A stretch of 64,000 nt of DNA from Ketobacter alkanivorans. Lineage in GTDB: Bacteria > Pseudomonadota > Gammaproteobacteria > Pseudomonadales > Ketobacteraceae. The number at the start of each line of letters is the position of its first letter. The stretch's first letter is position 1. The notes beneath the pieces are model-generated. The model searched no databases and was not told the origin of the DNA. It saw only the letters and a program-made list of their open reading frames with translations. Made by a program: the position numbers and the translations under genes. Below, piece by piece: positions 46,623 through 55,596 of the stretch. The stretch spans positions 922,931 through 986,930 of the forward strand of contig NZ_CP022684.1 of NCBI RefSeq assembly GCF_002863865.1, in the 5' to 3' direction.

Positions 46623-47323
46623 TTTCTACGCTTCACCACAAGTTCATCCACTGCGTCTTCTACAAACAACATTCGATCTTTCATCTCAAGCCAGTCATCG
46701 GCGTACTCACACCCAGCATATTCCCGAAAGTATGGCCCGCCCTCTGTAAAGTGAACATTCAGTGCATCTTTATTGTACTTATCATAGCCAACCAGATGAT
46801 TCCATTCATGTGGTATCTCACCAATAAGATCATCGTTTTCCAGCCATTTAAATTGATGCAACTGCAATCCGCTCGCATCGTTAACATACTCTGGCGTAAG
46901 CGCCTTACATTTGGCGCAATTCATCAACATTACACTGGACCAGTTTTTCTTTTCATACTTGGTCTGAGGCTGGTTAAGAAACTTAATATCATTGCTGGGT
47001 CGATGATCATGCTTCACGACCTGCACCGCATATCGATCATCTCTTAGTTCCCACAGTTTGCTCATATCACCGCGTACAAGCATGTCGCAGTCCATAAACA
47101 GGGCCCAGCCCTCGTAGTTACACAAAAATGGAACCAAAAACCGGGTGAACGAGAACTCAGTAGAGGAAAGATTGTTTCTCGGCCTGGTATGAATCGCGGA
47201 TAAGTGATTAAGCATGACCGGTGTCACTGCAACCGGCTGGGTTGAATTAACTTCAATGCTATAAGACAGTACATTATACGCGACCGTTTCTTTAGGATCG
47301 TATCCGATAAACACCCTAATCAT
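46619..47323 (-). CDS. Glycosyltransferase, GT-A type (GT8-like)
   Basis: 234 aa from ATG 47323 with GGAG upstream. IRVFIGYDPKETVAYNVLSYSI opens a GT-A fold, and the metal-binding DxD is in WALFMDCDMLVRGD. LNVHFTEGGPYF is the late motif seen in this group of bacterial GT8-related proteins. It starts 8 bp inside the TPR gene and ends in an ATGA overlap with the sulfotransferase, giving a coupled three-gene unit. Donor sugar and acceptor are unknown; flagellin is the plausible acceptor by context. Confidence 0.82.
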   Translation of the reverse strand: MIRVFIGYDPKETVAYNVLSYSIEVNSTQPVAVTPVMLNHLSAIHTRPRNNLSSTEFSFTRFLVPFLCNYEGWALFMDCDMLVRGDMSKLWELRDDRYAVQVVKHDHRPSNDIKFLNQPQTKYEKKNWSSVMLMNCAKCKALTPEYVNDASGLQLHQFKWLENDDLIGEIPHEWNHLVGYDKYNKDALNVHFTEGGPYFREYAGCEYADDWLEMKDRMLFVEDAVDELVVKRRK

Positions 47324-49103
47324 CACTCTCTCCGGAAAGTTGCTCGTTAAAACCAGATACCAGTTGATTCAACTCACCCGCTACCCGTTCAAATACAGGA
47401 TCCCAACTCTCAAGCTGCTCCTGCCTGTATAGTCGTAATGAGTCATACCAGACTGTATCTTCGCCACTATCAAACCAATGCCACAGAGTCCTCTGATTTA
47501 GTAGCACCCAGGTAGGCACATTAAGCTGCCCAGAAAAATGCACCGATGCATTTGATACAGATACAATCATATCCAAGGCTGCAATTTGCGCTACTGCCTT
47601 TTCGACATCGACAAAGGGATCAAAGTCATCTACAAATAGCTCGATACCTGTCTCTGCTTTCAGTTCATCCAGATCAGCCTGGATCTCTCCATATTGGATG
47701 TTGATGAACTGCGCGCCGGGTATGGATAATATGTCTTTCCATTGAGTAAGCTTGGTAGACTTAAGATCACCTACCGATTTACTTGAACTTTTCCAAGAGA
47801 TGCCGATCTTGAGCTTGTCACCAAATTGCTTATATTTTTCAACAAAATGATTCAGCAATGCTGGCTCAGGCGTCAGGAAATAGAACGGCTCCTTAAACTG
47901 GTTAAGCGCTCCGCGTAAATATTTCCCCAAATCCAATAGTTCAGCCTTATAGTCCATTTGATCACGGACATGTTGGGGGATACCTTCATTAGCCGGGTAA
48001 AACGTGGCCTGGGGAATGGAGCGAGCCATCATTTCAACGATTTTTGGCGTGCACGTCATGTGTATCTCCATGCCCGCTTCGATCAATTCTCGCAGCATCT
48101 GAGCGTGCAGCATTTGGTCGCCAATACCCTGCTCGGAGGCTACGAGTATCTTCTTGCCACTCTCCAGCTCTCCTTGCCAAGGTGGAGCCGGACACTTCTC
48201 AATATCAACAATATTAATGCCATACAGTTCAGCACCATGGGTTTTTCGATGGCTAATCTCTTCCCAACCTTCTTTAAGGTTCCCTTGGCGCAGCTTTAGA
48301 ACCGCTGCTGAGGTACGCGAACCGGCAAACCCCGGTTGAAGTTGATTTAGCCTGTCATAGTGCTCTAATGCGAGATCGTCCTCCCCAATCATCGCCAAGC
48401 CTTCTGCCATAATATGGTGGCCACGCCAACTATTTTTATATAGTTTAAGGATCATGCTACCTGCTTTTATGATTGGCTCAGCGTGCCGAACATCCATATA
48501 AGCCTTTTTATAGTTTTCCTTGATCATGGTCTTAGCCATGGTCCAGAGCGCAATTTCGTTAGTCGGATCCAATTCCAGCGCCCGCTTCGACAACCCTCGC
48601 GCATCCTCATATCGTTTTAGCCCGAACATGATCTCTGCCAGCATTACATATGAATCAACCCGCTCCGTTAATTCTGCATCACGCCTATAGGCATCGAACG
48701 CCTGCTCTTTATACTTATCACCATCCCACTCCAGATAAGCCTTACCCTTCATATAGAACGCTCGATCATGATCAGGGTTCATGTCAGTGGCCTGGTTGTA
48801 CCATTTCACTGCATTTTCATAATCGCGCAAATGGTAATAGGCTAACGCTAAGTTGTAGGGTAAATCCGCATCCTTCTTATTTTTAGCACAAGCATGTTTC
48901 AGGTAATCCAGCGCTTCTTTGTAATGCTTAGTCTGTAAACATACGCCACCAATAAGAGCAAGAAGCGTCACATTACCTGGGTGCTTTCGTAGGAGTTTTT
49001 CGTATGATTGCTTCGCGGCCTCAAGCTTCCCGTCACGATGCAGTTTCTTCGCTTGCGATATCTGTATATTCAGCTGATTGCTTTTAGATGGAACTGCAGC
49101 CAT
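47316..49103 (-). CDS. TPR protein with C-terminal glycosyltransferase-like domain
   Basis: 595 aa. Residues 10-290 are tetratricopeptide repeats (AKKLHRDGKLEAAKQSYEKL; DLPYNLALAYYHLRDYENAV; AFYMKGKAYLEWDGDKYKEQ). Residues 300-580 form a GT-B domain of the TPR-linked type: PAPPWQGELESGKKILVASE followed by QGIGDQMLHAQML, then IGISWKSSS and MIVSVSNASVHFSGQL, where a GT9-like nucleotide site is expected. Such proteins are frequent in flagellin glycosylation loci, where TPRs hold the protein acceptor. First gene of the coupled unit, about 100 bp after fleQ. Confidence 0.85.
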   Translation of the reverse strand: MAAVPSKSNQLNIQISQAKKLHRDGKLEAAKQSYEKLLRKHPGNVTLLALIGGVCLQTKHYKEALDYLKHACAKNKKDADLPYNLALAYYHLRDYENAVKWYNQATDMNPDHDRAFYMKGKAYLEWDGDKYKEQAFDAYRRDAELTERVDSYVMLAEIMFGLKRYEDARGLSKRALELDPTNEIALWTMAKTMIKENYKKAYMDVRHAEPIIKAGSMILKLYKNSWRGHHIMAEGLAMIGEDDLALEHYDRLNQLQPGFAGSRTSAAVLKLRQGNLKEGWEEISHRKTHGAELYGINIVDIEKCPAPPWQGELESGKKILVASEQGIGDQMLHAQMLRELIEAGMEIHMTCTPKIVEMMARSIPQATFYPANEGIPQHVRDQMDYKAELLDLGKYLRGALNQFKEPFYFLTPEPALLNHFVEKYKQFGDKLKIGISWKSSSKSVGDLKSTKLTQWKDILSIPGAQFINIQYGEIQADLDELKAETGIELFVDDFDPFVDVEKAVAQIAALDMIVSVSNASVHFSGQLNVPTWVLLNQRTLWHWFDSGEDTVWYDSLRLYRQEQLESWDPVFERVAGELNQLVSGFNEQLSGESDD

Positions 49104-49204
49104 GTATTCACCCTGAGCATGAGCGTCTGATAGTTGACGCTTTTATCCGTTTTTTGCTAGATATGCCATTTTCTGCAAGAGCTATGCCTATTCAGCTGCA
49201 GACG

Positions 49205-50641
49205 CTAAATACGATTTAAATCGTACTTTCGCATTTTCTCAACGAGAGTAGTTCGCCGGATCTTTAGCTTTTCCGCTGCGCGTGCCACCACGCCATTACA
49301 GTCATCCAACGCTTGCTTAATCAGATTGCATTCAAGATTGGATAAATATTCCTTTAAATCAATACCATTTACCGGCAGCAATGCGGGTGTATCCATGCTT
49401 ACATATCCAGGCATGCCCATAATGGTTTCGGCCGTTTCTTCTGGTAGCTCTCTGTCTTCATCGGTATCGTCAACGTGACGGAACCGCTTAGGCAAGTCCG
49501 AAACGCCCACTACGCCATAAGGGTGTGTAATTACCAAGCGCTCAACAAGATTAGCCAGCTCCCTAACGTTTCCTGGCCACTCATGACGACATAACGCCAT
49601 GATCGAGGCTGAGTTGAAGCGGATCGAGCCTCTTTTCTCATTCTCGATTCTTGCTACCAATTCGTTCAACAGCAGGGGGATATCTTCGGTGCGCTCTCGC
49701 AAAGGAGGCATTTCAATGGGAAACACGTTGATGCGGTAATACAGATCTTCGCGAAACTTTCCTTCTTTGATGTGCTCTTCCAGGTTTTGATGGGTTGCAG
49801 CAATCACTCTGACGTCAGCTGTATAGGTTTTAGATCCACCTACCCGCTCAAACGTACGTTCCTGCAAAACCCGCAGCAACTTAACCTGCATGTGCAGGGG
49901 CATGTCGCCTATTTCGTCCAAGAAAATGGTACCACCCTGAGCCAGCTCAAAGCGCCCCGCCCGACTGGTTATCGCTCCGGTAAACGCGCCTTTCTCATGC
50001 CCGAACAGCTCACTCTCCAGCAGCTCTTGAGGGATTGCTCCGCAGTTAACAGGGACAAATGGTTGGTGACGCCGATGAGAATTGTAATGAAGGTTGCGGG
50101 CAACCACTTCCTTACCGGTTCCGGACTCACCTGTGATCAAGACATTCACATCTTTATCAGCAACTTGAGCCATGAGCTCGCGGACATTCACCACTGATCG
50201 GCTGGTTCCCACAAGGCTTCGAAACAACTGAGCTTCGCGCCTTTGCGCTCGCACCGGATCGGCAGACAGGTGCTCCTTGTACACTTGTGCACGATGCAAG
50301 GTATCCATCATTTTGGTGTAGTTGGGTGGTGTCTCGACTCGGGCAATAACCGCCTTTTGAGTATCCTCGCATTCGATCTGTTCGGTATGGGCCTCATCTA
50401 CCAATATCAAAGGCAATGCCGGATCCCAATCAATCAGCGCCTGAGACAGATCGGAAAGCCCCTTAACAGCACCAACGATGGCGCAGGTAAAGCTGCCCTG
50501 GCCATGCTGCTCCAGAACCTGCCCCCAATTGGATTCGTCGGCCTCAACGGTTTCTTCACCGACGAAATCCAAAATAACCTTTAAATCGTGCCGACGGGGT
50601 GACTGACTATCAATGAGTAATACTTTTATTTCTCGCCACAT
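49205..50641 (-). CDS. fleQ: Flagellar master regulator FleQ/FlrA
   Basis: 478 aa. N-terminal FleQ-type receiver-like domain (1-120) without a canonical phospho-Asp. AAA+ domain about 140-375: Walker [15 protein letters not shown], Walker [15 protein letters not shown]-terminal Fis HTH ([21 protein letters not shown]). It activates sigma-54 flagellar promoters and in Pseudomonas binds c-di-GMP. In the usual order flrB/flrC follow directly; here four glycan genes intervene. Confidence 0.95.
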   Translation of the reverse strand: MWREIKVLLIDSQSPRRHDLKVILDFVGEETVEADESNWGQVLEQHGQGSFTCAIVGAVKGLSDLSQALIDWDPALPLILVDEAHTEQIECEDTQKAVIARVETPPNYTKMMDTLHRAQVYKEHLSADPVRAQRREAQLFRSLVGTSRSVVNVRELMAQVADKDVNVLITGESGTGKEVVARNLHYNSHRRHQPFVPVNCGAIPQELLESELFGHEKGAFTGAITSRAGRFELAQGGTIFLDEIGDMPLHMQVKLLRVLQERTFERVGGSKTYTADVRVIAATHQNLEEHIKEGKFREDLYYRINVFPIEMPPLRERTEDIPLLLNELVARIENEKRGSIRFNSASIMALCRHEWPGNVRELANLVERLVITHPYGVVGVSDLPKRFRHVDDTDEDRELPEETAETIMGMPGYVSMDTPALLPVNGIDLKEYLSNLECNLIKQALDDCNGVVARAAEKLKIRRTTLVEKMRKYDLNRI

Positions 50642-50693
50642 GGCTACAATACTTAATCCGTAAAAGTTGACGCAATTCTTATAGTTAACCTTC

Positions 50694-50722
50694 AGTAAAG
50701 GTTCTGAATGCTATTCAGTCAA
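50694..50722 (-). promoter_or_regulatory. Sigma-70-like promoter of fleQ
   Basis: Minus strand TTGACT (50717-50722), 17-bp spacer, TTTACT (50694-50699). The transcript start would be about 46 nt before the ATG. Fits a master regulator outside the sigma-54 hierarchy. Confidence 0.5.
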
Positions 50723-50775
50723 ATTCCTGACGCAACTTTTTTAAAAAAGAGAGGGTAATGTGAATGGATGCCTGA

Positions 50776-51090
50776 TCAGGCACCCATATTTCGAGCTATA
50801 TCAAGGTACTTATGCGTGCTGACACTATTGCGCCCCAGTGTTTGTAACTGACTGCCTGCCTCCACTTTGGCTTTCTCGACCAGCTCAATAGCCCGACGAT
50901 AACTGACAAGCAGCAGATCCATATCGTCCGCAAGCTGAGCCAGATCTTCACCGTGTCGATCCGGCAACGGTAAGCTTTTTCGCAGAAAACGATCACAATC
51001 CTGACTGATCACCCGTATCGACTCCAAATCGCCATCATCCAGGGCCAGCTCTAATTCTTCAGTGTACTTTACAATTTGAGGGATCAACAT
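50776..51090 (-). CDS. fliT: FliT-like flagellar protein
   Basis: 104 aa, all helical and charged. Position directly behind fliS (3-bp gap) and size fit FliT, the FliD export chaperone and regulator. Sequence similarity to enteric FliT is low, as usual for the family. The stop codon lies in the 12-bp palindrome GCCTGATCAGGC (50770-50781). Confidence 0.7.
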   Translation of the reverse strand: MLIPQIVKYTEELELALDDGDLESIRVISQDCDRFLRKSLPLPDRHGEDLAQLADDMDLLLVSYRRAIELVEKAKVEAGSQLQTLGRNSVSTHKYLDIARNMGA

Positions 51091-51093
51091 ACA

Positions 51094-51519
51094 TCACCCG
51101 TTAACTGTCTGGTTCTGTTCAGAGAATATCTCTTGAGCTTGTTGGGCTATGCCATCCCACCCATCTTTAACTTCGCGCATCAGCTTTATGACCTCTTCAA
51201 CCGGCTCTCTGGTCTTTTCCCTGGATGCATCGTACAAGCGCACGGTCATATACTCATAAAGGTTATCAAGGTTTTTTGAAATATCTCCGCCCTTCTCATG
51301 ATCCAGAAAACTCTGTAATCCGCCAAGAATGGTGATCACTCGCCCCAAGTGACGGCCTCTGCCTTCAAAGTCCTTTCGGTCAATACAGCCCAGTGCCTGC
51401 TGCAAGCTGTCCAGAGCCCCTTGGTACAGCATACCGATCAACTGATGAGGGTTTGCACCTTCAATGCCGGTTTGCTTGTTCATTTGTGCGTACTGTTGCG
51501 CACCTTTCTTCATGTTCAT
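51094..51519 (-). CDS. fliS: Flagellin export chaperone FliS
   Basis: 141 aa. Signature NPHQLIGMLYQGALDSLQQA and the pattern LGRVITILGGLQSFLDHEKGG, NLDNLYEYMTVRL are diagnostic. It binds flagellin C-termini and prevents cytoplasmic polymerisation. Second gene of fliD-fliS-fliT. Confidence 0.95.
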   Translation of the reverse strand: MNMKKGAQQYAQMNKQTGIEGANPHQLIGMLYQGALDSLQQALGCIDRKDFEGRGRHLGRVITILGGLQSFLDHEKGGDISKNLDNLYEYMTVRLYDASREKTREPVEEVIKLMREVKDGWDGIAQQAQEIFSEQNQTVNG

Positions 51520-51547
51520 AGCAACAACCCGTTATCTCAACCGTTTA

Positions 51548-52960
51548 TTAGTCACGCGTCAGACCTTTCTTGATCACATCCAACTGCTGGGTAACAAAAT
51601 CGCCTGTGCTTTGCAGCTGCCCCACCAGAATGTCAAGATTGGTATACTGAAGCCGAATTCTTTTTTCATAGGATTCAATACGCAGGTTAAGTTTCACCCT
51701 TTGCTCATCGATATCCTTTAATTGATTCTGAAAAGTTGCCGTTCTACTGGCCAGCACGCCTCCGCTGCTAAGAAAAGAATCCAGCCGATCATCAAGGCCT
51801 TTGAAAATGCCGCCATCTCCGGCCAATAACTCTGCTACATCATCAAAATTGGAATTCAAGGCACCTGTTAGTTTGTCGCTATTCAACGCCAAAGAGCCAT
51901 CACGCTGCGTGGTAATACCGATGGAAGCGAGAGATGAGTAGCTGCTAGCGGCCCCTTCCAAGGCACTGCCTATTGCTCTACGTATCTGAGTCTCTATAGT
52001 TCTAGCGGCAAAATCACCGGTCAGCAAACCGGCTTCATTGGCCTGAACGTCATAATCAGTCAAGTAGTTCAGGGTATCGCTCAACAGATTGAATTCATCC
52101 ACAAACTTCTGTAGACGTTCCGTGATCAGTGATTTATCCAGCGCAACAGTGAGAGTTTCGTCAACACCGGGATTGGCAGCATTGGCAGTAATCGTTACGC
52201 CCTGAATAGCGTCCTGAAATACATTTGTTGAGCTGGTGACCGAGTACTCTCCATCTATCAATATCTCGGCATCCAAGGCCTCACTTTTCTCGGTCATGTT
52301 GGCATTAATCAAACGGGACAGACCCACATTATCGGTATCCATTCCGTCAACATCATCAGTAACCGTGACGGTGATGCCATTTGCCGCACCAGTCTCATCA
52401 GAGGTCAAAACCAACTTTGAAACACTTCCACCCATGCCGTCGCTGATAGTTAGTATGCTGGCAGTAACACCTGGGTTGTCTGCCGCATCATTGATTGCAT
52501 CACGGATATCACCCAGGGTGTTGTTGTCGCCGGCTACAATGTTGACGCTAAAACTATTGCCACCGACGGCTATGCTGAGCGTGCCCGCACCAACCGCCTC
52601 ATCGAGGCCGGTGAAATCAGCATTACTAACCAGTTTGTGGTTAGATGCTAACTGCATTACCTGAATATTGGTGGAACCCACCGCTGCACCACTGCTGGCT
52701 GTGGCTGTAAAAGTCGCCTCATCTGATGAATTGGCAGATCGGGCGGCAAGTCCTTTCACAGTGGATAGGCCAGAAAGTGCCGATTGAAAATCTTTCAAAG
52801 AACTTTTGAGGGATCCATATGCGGAGATTTCTGCCTGGATTTCAATTTCACGGGTATCGAGCCGAGTCTGCGTCGGAATTCGCTCAGCATTAGTGAGTGT
52901 CTCGATAATGGTTTCTATGTCCAGGCCTGAGCCTGTACCCGCTGCAGTGATGGAAGCCAT
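51548..52960 (-). CDS. fliD: Flagellar filament cap protein FliD
   Basis: 470 aa. N-terminal D0/D1 (SGLDIETIIETLTNAERIPTQTRL), a Flagellin-hook-IN-type motif (TLGDIRDAINDAADNPGVTASI) and the C-terminal coiled coil (LKDIDEQRVKLNLRIESYEKRIRLQ) are present. It caps the filament and guides flagellin insertion. GAGG before the ATG. Two promoter-like sites, sigma-54 and sigma-28, lie upstream. Confidence 0.96.
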   Translation of the reverse strand: MASITAAGTGSGLDIETIIETLTNAERIPTQTRLDTREIEIQAEISAYGSLKSSLKDFQSALSGLSTVKGLAARSANSSDEATFTATASSGAAVGSTNIQVMQLASNHKLVSNADFTGLDEAVGAGTLSIAVGGNSFSVNIVAGDNNTLGDIRDAINDAADNPGVTASILTISDGMGGSVSKLVLTSDETGAANGITVTVTDDVDGMDTDNVGLSRLINANMTEKSEALDAEILIDGEYSVTSSTNVFQDAIQGVTITANAANPGVDETLTVALDKSLITERLQKFVDEFNLLSDTLNYLTDYDVQANEAGLLTGDFAARTIETQIRRAIGSALEGAASSYSSLASIGITTQRDGSLALNSDKLTGALNSNFDDVAELLAGDGGIFKGLDDRLDSFLSSGGVLASRTATFQNQLKDIDEQRVKLNLRIESYEKRIRLQYTNLDILVGQLQSTGDFVTQQLDVIKKGLTRD

Positions 52961-53031
52961 GCTAACCTCGTGTTGCGAGATGTGAAGTATGATCGCGATA
53001 TGCGATTGGGATCTTTACTTGACTGAAGTCA

Positions 53032-53047
53032 CGCAAAAACCATACCA
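53032..53047 (-). promoter_or_regulatory. Sigma-54 promoter upstream of fliD
   Basis: Minus strand TGGTATG-GTTT-TTGCG: GG-N10-GC spacing is exact and TTGC is intact. It lies about 72 bp before the fliD ATG. Confidence 0.7.
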
Positions 53048-53099
53048 CCATGCTCACATATATACCTACTTGATCAGGTTATGTAACCCTACAAGTATA

Positions 53100-53126
53100 G
53101 TATCGGCTCGGCATCAATTCTCTTTA
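53100..53126 (-). promoter_or_regulatory. Sigma-28 (FliA) promoter upstream of fliD
   Basis: Minus strand TAAAGAGA-N11-GCCGATAC, against the consensus TAAAGTTT-N11-GCCGATAA. Second promoter of fliDST, upstream of the sigma-54 site. Confidence 0.75.
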
Positions 53127-53151
53127 ATACCCGATTGATATAGTTACCGGC

Positions 53152-53613
53152 TCAGGCTTTAGAATTAATTATTGAGCCCTCTCTAATGCCATCAGCACCC
53201 TGATCAATTGAGTTAGCCAGATCAAGCAAATCCTCTGGAGGTATCTGCCTGATTACCTTGTCGGTTTCCTTGTCGATCACCGTAACGATGATCCTGTTTT
53301 CCTCTTCAGCGACACGAAAATCAAGGCTGCGTTGATTTTTATTCATCAACTCCCGAACCTTAGGAATCGCCTGATTAACCTTTTCCTTAACTTCTTCGTT
53401 ACGCGCCTTGGCAATAGCAGCTTCCGATACTGTATTCTTTTCGGCCTCTGGCGCCTTAACCTTAAGCGAGTCATCTTTTGGAGTCGGCACAGAATCCTGT
53501 TTCGGCTCCACAACCTCTTTACCTTTGGGATCTGGTGCTTTGGGCGAAGCGACCCCGCCCGCCGAACTAGTTCCCGGGTTGAGGTTAAGATTTACTGGTC
53601 TGTCGTTTATCAT
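53152..53613 (-). CDS. flaG: FlaG-family protein
   Basis: 153 aa from ATG 53613 with AGGTGG upstream; a GTG three codons earlier is possible. Polar, Pro/Lys-rich N-terminal half (PKAPDPKGKEVVEPKQ), then the FlaG domain: LDFRVAEEENRIIVTVIDKETDKVIRQIPPED, read in parts, is the family core. FlaG affects filament length in other polar flagellates. It is downstream of the flagellin gene, behind a hairpin. Confidence 0.9.
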   Translation of the reverse strand: MINDRPVNLNLNPGTSSAGGVASPKAPDPKGKEVVEPKQDSVPTPKDDSLKVKAPEAEKNTVSEAAIAKARNEEVKEKVNQAIPKVRELMNKNQRSLDFRVAEEENRIIVTVIDKETDKVIRQIPPEDLLDLANSIDQGADGIREGSIINSKA

Positions 53614-53623
53614 AAATACCACC

Positions 53624-53668
53624 TAAACAACAAATGCGGGCGCCCAAGGTTTTAACCTCGGGCCCCGC
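53624..53668 (-). terminator. Terminator between flagellin and flaG
   Basis: Long imperfect stem: GCGGG, CCC and AAGGTT (53636-53651) pair with AACCT, GGG and CCCGC (53654-53668). On the minus strand a T-rich tail ATTTGTTGTTT follows. It probably limits read-through into flaG and may set filament-protein ratios. Confidence 0.65.
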
Positions 53669-53698
53669 GCCAAGCTAATGACGTTGTTGCTCACCTGG

Positions 53699-53724
53699 CC
53701 TTGCTGGGGGTTACCCCAGCAAGG
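53699..53724 (-). other. Perfect hairpin enclosing the flagellin stop codon
   Basis: 11-bp perfect stem CCTTGCTGGGG/CCCCAGCAAGG (53699-53709 and 53714-53724) with a 4-nt loop that holds the TAA stop of the flagellin gene in the mRNA. No U-tract follows, so it is more likely an mRNA-stability element than a terminator. Confidence 0.7.
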
Positions 53725-55309
53725 ATAGCGCTTGCTGCGGTAAAGCATTAGCTTGCGCCAGCACCGAGATACCGGCTTGTTGCAACACCTGGTTTTTCGA
53801 CAAGTTCGCCGTCTCTGCCGCAAAGTCCGCGTCTTTAATTCGACTATTTGCTGCAGCGAGCGACTCTGATACCGCCGACAAGTTACGTATGGTTGATTCA
53901 AATCGGTTCTGAATCGCACCTAACCCTGCCCGGAAGGAGTCGATCTGCCCAAGAGCACTATCCACTGTCTGAATCGTACGGTTAGCTGTTTCAACCGTTG
54001 TGATATCAGCATTGGCAAGAGTACCTGTAGCCTGAACGTTGCTCACATCTTCATCGGTCTGGAAGGTAGAACCACCAGCTGCGTCACCCAAGATAATCGA
54101 ATCATTGGCAGTGATCGTTATAGATCCCACTTTCTGATCATCAGTAAGGGTCGCACCACCTAGGGAGCTTGCTCCTCCACCGTAGAATAACGTCTCGACA
54201 TCATCCGCTTCGCCCACGTTAACCACGACATCTCGACCATCTTCGGCGGTCAGTATCAGCTCTCCATTGTCACCAATGCTGGCTTTTACGCCGGTAAGAT
54301 CGGATTTCGCGTTGATCGCCTTGGTCAAAGATCCATCTGCGTCACGCTCCTGGAAGTTTACGGGTCCAATATCAACGCCGTTAATATTCAAACCGCCATT
54401 ATCGAGGGAGCCTGCCCCAACGTACGCTTCGCTGGCATCGATACTTGCGCCAACTGCCGAGGCAGCATCTGAATAATCGTAGGTAGTCTTCGCTGTTGCG
54501 TAGATACCATCCATATTTTCAACGCCATCTTCACGCAGCGTGTTAATTCGCTCTGCCAGATCTTTCGCCTTACCGGAACCATAATCATCTAACGAGGTAT
54601 CAGTTAGTGATGCAGCAGCGTAGCTCAACTGCAGATCTGGATAATCACCTACCGATGAACTCAGCACGCCTACTGATAAAGTGCCGCCGCCGACTGTTGT
54701 ACCCAGAGTAATGGTAAAACCACTTGCAACTGTACCGCCAGCATCAACGCCCACACCAGAAATACTGGATGCAGTGGTCTGAACTACACCTGGCTGGCTA
54801 CCCAATTGACTGGTTCTGGCATCAACACCGCTAACTTGTACAGTTTCGCCAGCATTAGCACCGATCTGGAAACTAAGTGACTTAATGGAGCCGTCAGCTA
54901 CTTTGTTACCGTTAAAGGTAGTGGTTTCTGAAATACGATCTATTTCCGAAACCAGCTGATTTACTTCCTCTTGCAGCGATATACGGTCTTGCGCACTGTT
55001 TGTGGCGTTAGCAGACTGTACCGCCAGATCTCGAATACGCTGGAGAGAGGTTGTGATCTCATCCAAGGCACTTTCTGAGGTCTGTGCAAACGAAATACCG
55101 TCATTTGCGTTTCGAACCGCGATATTCAAACCGCGGATCTGAGTCGTAAAACGGTTGGAAATAGCCAATCCAGCAGCGTCGTCTTTGGCGCCGTTAATAC
55201 GCAGACCAGAAGACAAACGTTGCAATGAAGTCTGCAATGAGCCCTGCGATTTGTTCAGATTTCGCTGCGCATTGATAGACGAAATGTTTGTATTAATGAT
55301 TTGTGGCAT
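53711..55309 (-). CDS. fliC: Flagellin (copy 1)
   Basis: 532 aa. The conserved D0/D1 N-terminus begins MPQIINTNISSINAQ and continues through LSSGLRINGAKDDAAGLAIS; the C-terminus ends with KNQVLQQAGISVLAQANALP and QQALSLLG. The centre (about 180-430) is variable, Gly/Asp/Ser-rich and carries an IN-type motif (LNINGVDIGPVNF). Its termini are nearly the same as those of the second flagellin. Ser/Thr-rich central parts could carry glycans. AGGAGA precedes the ATG. Confidence 0.97.
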   Translation of the reverse strand: MPQIINTNISSINAQRNLNKSQGSLQTSLQRLSSGLRINGAKDDAAGLAISNRFTTQIRGLNIAVRNANDGISFAQTSESALDEITTSLQRIRDLAVQSANATNSAQDRISLQEEVNQLVSEIDRISETTTFNGNKVADGSIKSLSFQIGANAGETVQVSGVDARTSQLGSQPGVVQTTASSISGVGVDAGGTVASGFTITLGTTVGGGTLSVGVLSSSVGDYPDLQLSYAAASLTDTSLDDYGSGKAKDLAERINTLREDGVENMDGIYATAKTTYDYSDAASAVGASIDASEAYVGAGSLDNGGLNINGVDIGPVNFQERDADGSLTKAINAKSDLTGVKASIGDNGELILTAEDGRDVVVNVGEADDVETLFYGGGASSLGGATLTDDQKVGSITITANDSIILGDAAGGSTFQTDEDVSNVQATGTLANADITTVETANRTIQTVDSALGQIDSFRAGLGAIQNRFESTIRNLSAVSESLAAANSRIKDADFAAETANLSKNQVLQQAGISVLAQANALPQQALSLLG

Positions 55310-55409
55310 TGTGTGTCTCCTGCTCTCTTATCAACACGACCCCATATTTAGGGGGTAGATTCTAGTTAGCCTCCATGAGGCCGTGCTACTTAATGCGTTC
55401 TCACCTAAT

Positions 55410-55436
55410 TTATCGGCCATGATTCAAACAACTTAA
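55410..55436 (-). promoter_or_regulatory. Sigma-28 (FliA) promoter of flagellin 1
   Basis: Minus strand TTAAGTTG-N11-GCCGATAA: the -10 is perfect and 6 of 8 bases match in the -35. It lies about 100 bp before the ATG; the leader contains a GCCTC/GAGGC hairpin and a CCCC/GGGG hairpin. Confidence 0.85.
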
Positions 55437-55596
55437 GATAATTCTTTAAATCATATGGTTCCTAAATATCGATTTTTTATACCCTAACTACGGGCAAACA
55501 CTATAGGGAACCCTGCCAACAAGGTATCTGTCGGCAGAAAACACAGCCACTTTAGGAAGAAAGCATGAATTGGAGGATAAATTACGGCGCGGAGGC

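Noticed and set aside
49105..49150. AGCGTC / GACGCT hairpin before the TPR gene
   Set aside because: The T-run is on the plus strand, where no gene ends; probably chance.
53623..53919. 98-aa frame at the flagellin 3' end
   Set aside because: Out-of-frame shadow of the flagellin gene; its Arg/Cys-rich sequence shows no family character.
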